Shown piece after piece: positions 34,609 to 35,788 of a stretch of DNA of 35,788 nucleotides (within the stretch, counting starts at the first letter, position 1; each line of letters starts with the position of its first letter). The notes under the pieces were generated by a model that made no database searches, was not told the origin of the DNA, and was given only the letters and a program-made list of their open reading frames with translations. This DNA is from Acidobacteriota bacterium. Lineage in GTDB: Bacteria; Acidobacteriota; Blastocatellia; Pyrinomonadales; Pyrinomonadaceae. Location of the stretch: the NCBI GenBank assembly GCA_025463135.1, contig JAOAPY010000042.1, positions 1 through 35,788 of the forward strand, read 5' to 3'. The translations under genes and the position numbers were made by a program.

Positions 34609-34963
34609 GATTAAAGAGTTTTCGGGTAACTGTTGGGCCTTGTATCACGATTTAGAGGGGAGTGTCGAGATCTATCGTCGGCGGGAAGTGGTATACCAGA
34701 AGCAATTATTTTATTCGTTGGTCCAGTAGGTGTGAAAACTGGAGCACGGCCTACCCTAAGTGTCTTGTCTCATTCTCACCCGGTTTTTAACCGGGTGACT
34801 AGCCTCCTGCTTTATCCCACAACCGTTTCAACGATTTACTTCGTAATTAGGAAAAGGTTCAAAAAATCAAAATGCAAACCAGCCACCCTGTTGAAACCGG
34901 CTGAGAATGAGATGAAGTATTGAAACTGTGTTTTCACAGAACCTTGAACGCGGCTGAGATGTA
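34609..34963. other. Spacer with REP pair
   Basis: The spacer has no gene beyond short unsupported frames. It contains the inverted element 34768-34912, and the rest is AT-rich, unstructured sequence. Confidence 0.5.
34768..34912. repeat. REP-pair-like element with hairpin
   Basis: Left 20-base arm (34768-34787, TCTCATTCTCACCCGGTTTT) and right arm (34893-34912) are inverted with two to three mismatches. A perfect 9-bp hairpin CACCCGGTT/AACCGGGTG with TTT loop lies at 34777-34797. The paired-REP layout is like a BIME. Confidence 0.75.
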
Positions 34964-35359
34964 TCAGGTAGCTTGAGCTGCACTGAGATAACGATGCAGC
35001 ACCGTTTCCAACTGGGCGAAATCGATCGGCTTAGTAAGATAGTCGTTAAAGCCCACTGCCGCGGCTTTGGCGCGGTGGGCTATGGTTGCATGAGCAGAGA
35101 TGGCGATGATGGGAACCGCGCCGCCATCGATCTCGCGTATCAGTCGCGCCGCTCCATAGCCATCGAGGACCGGCATACTCAAATCCATCAAAATCAGATC
35201 CGGTCGTCTGTTCCTACACAACTCGACCGCCTGCTCGCCATTGGCGGCTTCCAACACGCCATAACCGATTGAACGCAGGATATAGCGCAGGATTTCCCGA
35301 TTGTCTTCGGAATCCTCAACGATCAAAATGAAAGTTACGTCGTTGTTTGACTTTTGCAC
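34964..35359 (-). CDS. Single-domain response regulator (CheY-like)
   Basis: The protein has 131 residues, only a receiver domain. Acidic pocket Glu15-Asp16, phospho-acceptor Asp59 in LILMDLSMP, Ser88 in AISAHA, and Lys110 in LTKPID are all in place. No output domain is present, so it probably acts by protein-protein contact, as in multi-step relays or CheY-like signalling. The start is a GTG at 35359 with AGGTGA just upstream. No kinase gene is next to it in this window. Confidence 0.95.
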   Translation of the reverse strand: MQKSNNDVTFILIVEDSEDNREILRYILRSIGYGVLEAANGEQAVELCRNRRPDLILMDLSMPVLDGYGAARLIREIDGGAVPIIAISAHATIAHRAKAAAVGFNDYLTKPIDFAQLETVLHRYLSAAQAT

Positions 35360-35552
35360 AGCTCACCTAATCAGAGCCACATCGCGCCGAGTTTATCACT
35401 CAGAAAACAAGGAACGTTTCCTTAGAAAGTTCAGATCAGGGGAACGAGCAGAGCCAGGGAAGTGCGTCGCAGGAGAAACTAATTTTCAGTCGGAAACTAA
35501 AAGAGACTTTAGAGCCTGACGTGGTAAGAGTCAAGATAACATCCGGAAGGCA
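35360..35552. other. Spacer without gene
   Basis: AT-richer stretch between the response regulator and the repeat block; no gene or clear signal is seen. Confidence 0.4.
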
Positions 35553-35679
35553 ATGAGGTCAGTACCACCACGCGGTAGCGGGTGGGTCTATTCCCAACAA
35601 GATCGCTGGGCACAACTAGATCCTCTCGGCGCTGCCCCGTCACTTACCCACCCGCTACCGCGAGGTGGTACGACTTCAT
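35553..35679. repeat. Palindromic repeat, GTCAGTACCACC type, copy 2
   Basis: Left arm 35553-35587 and right arm 35646-35679 are inverted repeats of about 35 and 34 bases. The loop again contains CAACAAGATCGCTGGGCACAA, matching copy 1 at 562-695 with a few substitutions and a short deletion in the loop. Confidence 0.85.
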
Positions 35680-35788
35680 ACTGCCGACGGTCACAGATCG
35701 CTTACGAGACCCACCCGTTACCGCGAGGTGGTACTGACTTCATACTGCCGACGGTCACAGATCGCTCACGAGACCCGGTCGCTACCGC
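35672..35788. repeat. 64-bp tandem repeat of palindrome arm
   Basis: A 64-base unit starting GACTTCATACTGCCGACGG (35672-35735) begins again at 35736 and is cut by the window end after 53 bases. It contains another right arm of the palindrome, and the second unit diverges into a GACCCGGTCGCTACCGC arm of the other subtype. The repeat array continues beyond the window. Confidence 0.8.

Overview
The window looks like a piece of chromosome from a Gram-negative, Acidobacteriota-like bacterium, possibly Blastocatellia. This placement is inferred from gene content and style, not from a marker gene. Evidence for an outer membrane is a set of Kdo (3-deoxy-D-manno-octulosonate) genes: kdsB, kdsA and kdsC. 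Other hallmarks are a zinc-ribbon Ser/Thr protein kinase, two ECF sigma/anti-sigma pairs, an OPT transporter, many secreted hypothetical proteins, and unusually many palindromic and heptameric intergenic repeats.

Layout. 1-332 is the C-terminal end of a GH2 beta-mannosidase-like gene, followed by about 500 bp of palindromic repeats. 870-2760 (minus) holds an anti-sigma factor and its ECF sigma factor. 3084-6575 (plus) holds a membrane-anchored TPR-like protein, a YdjM-type membrane hydrolase and a membrane TPR protein, ending in a two-way terminator. 6654-9448 (minus) holds an ATP-grasp protein with a basic tail, a tiny membrane protein and a WG-repeat secreted protein. 10135-14443 (plus) holds a secreted protein and a cassette of ECF sigma, anti-sigma and a double-PDZ HtrA-like protein that has lost its catalytic residues. 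14674-15936 is a secreted Gln/Arg-rich low-complexity protein with a strong terminator. 16137-19328 (minus) holds a di-haem cytochrome c and a penicillin-binding transpeptidase. 19874-28752 (plus) holds kdsB, a small membrane protein, pyrG, a Ser/Thr kinase, kdsA, a secreted M1-peptidase-like protein without zinc ligands, and kdsC. A tRNA-Gly(CCC) follows at 28887. 29204-35359 (mostly minus) holds a SRAP/YedK protein, EttA, a HigA-N-like small protein with a 41-residue downstream ORF, a small secreted protein, an OPT transporter and a single-domain response regulator. The right end carries the same palindromic repeat family as the left end.

How the genes fit together. PyrG makes CTP, which KdsB uses to activate Kdo; KdsA and KdsC make Kdo. 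The cluster is therefore nearly a complete CMP-Kdo supply line with a kinase and a degenerate secreted peptidase inserted. The two sigma/anti-sigma pairs each have a candidate GGAAC-type promoter upstream, which suggests autoregulated envelope-stress circuits. The best candidates for something undescribed are the two pseudo-enzymes (HtrA-like and M1-like), the degenerate heptamer repeat tracts in at least eight places, three copies of a roughly 90-bp palindromic element, and a structured-RNA candidate at 19443-19530.
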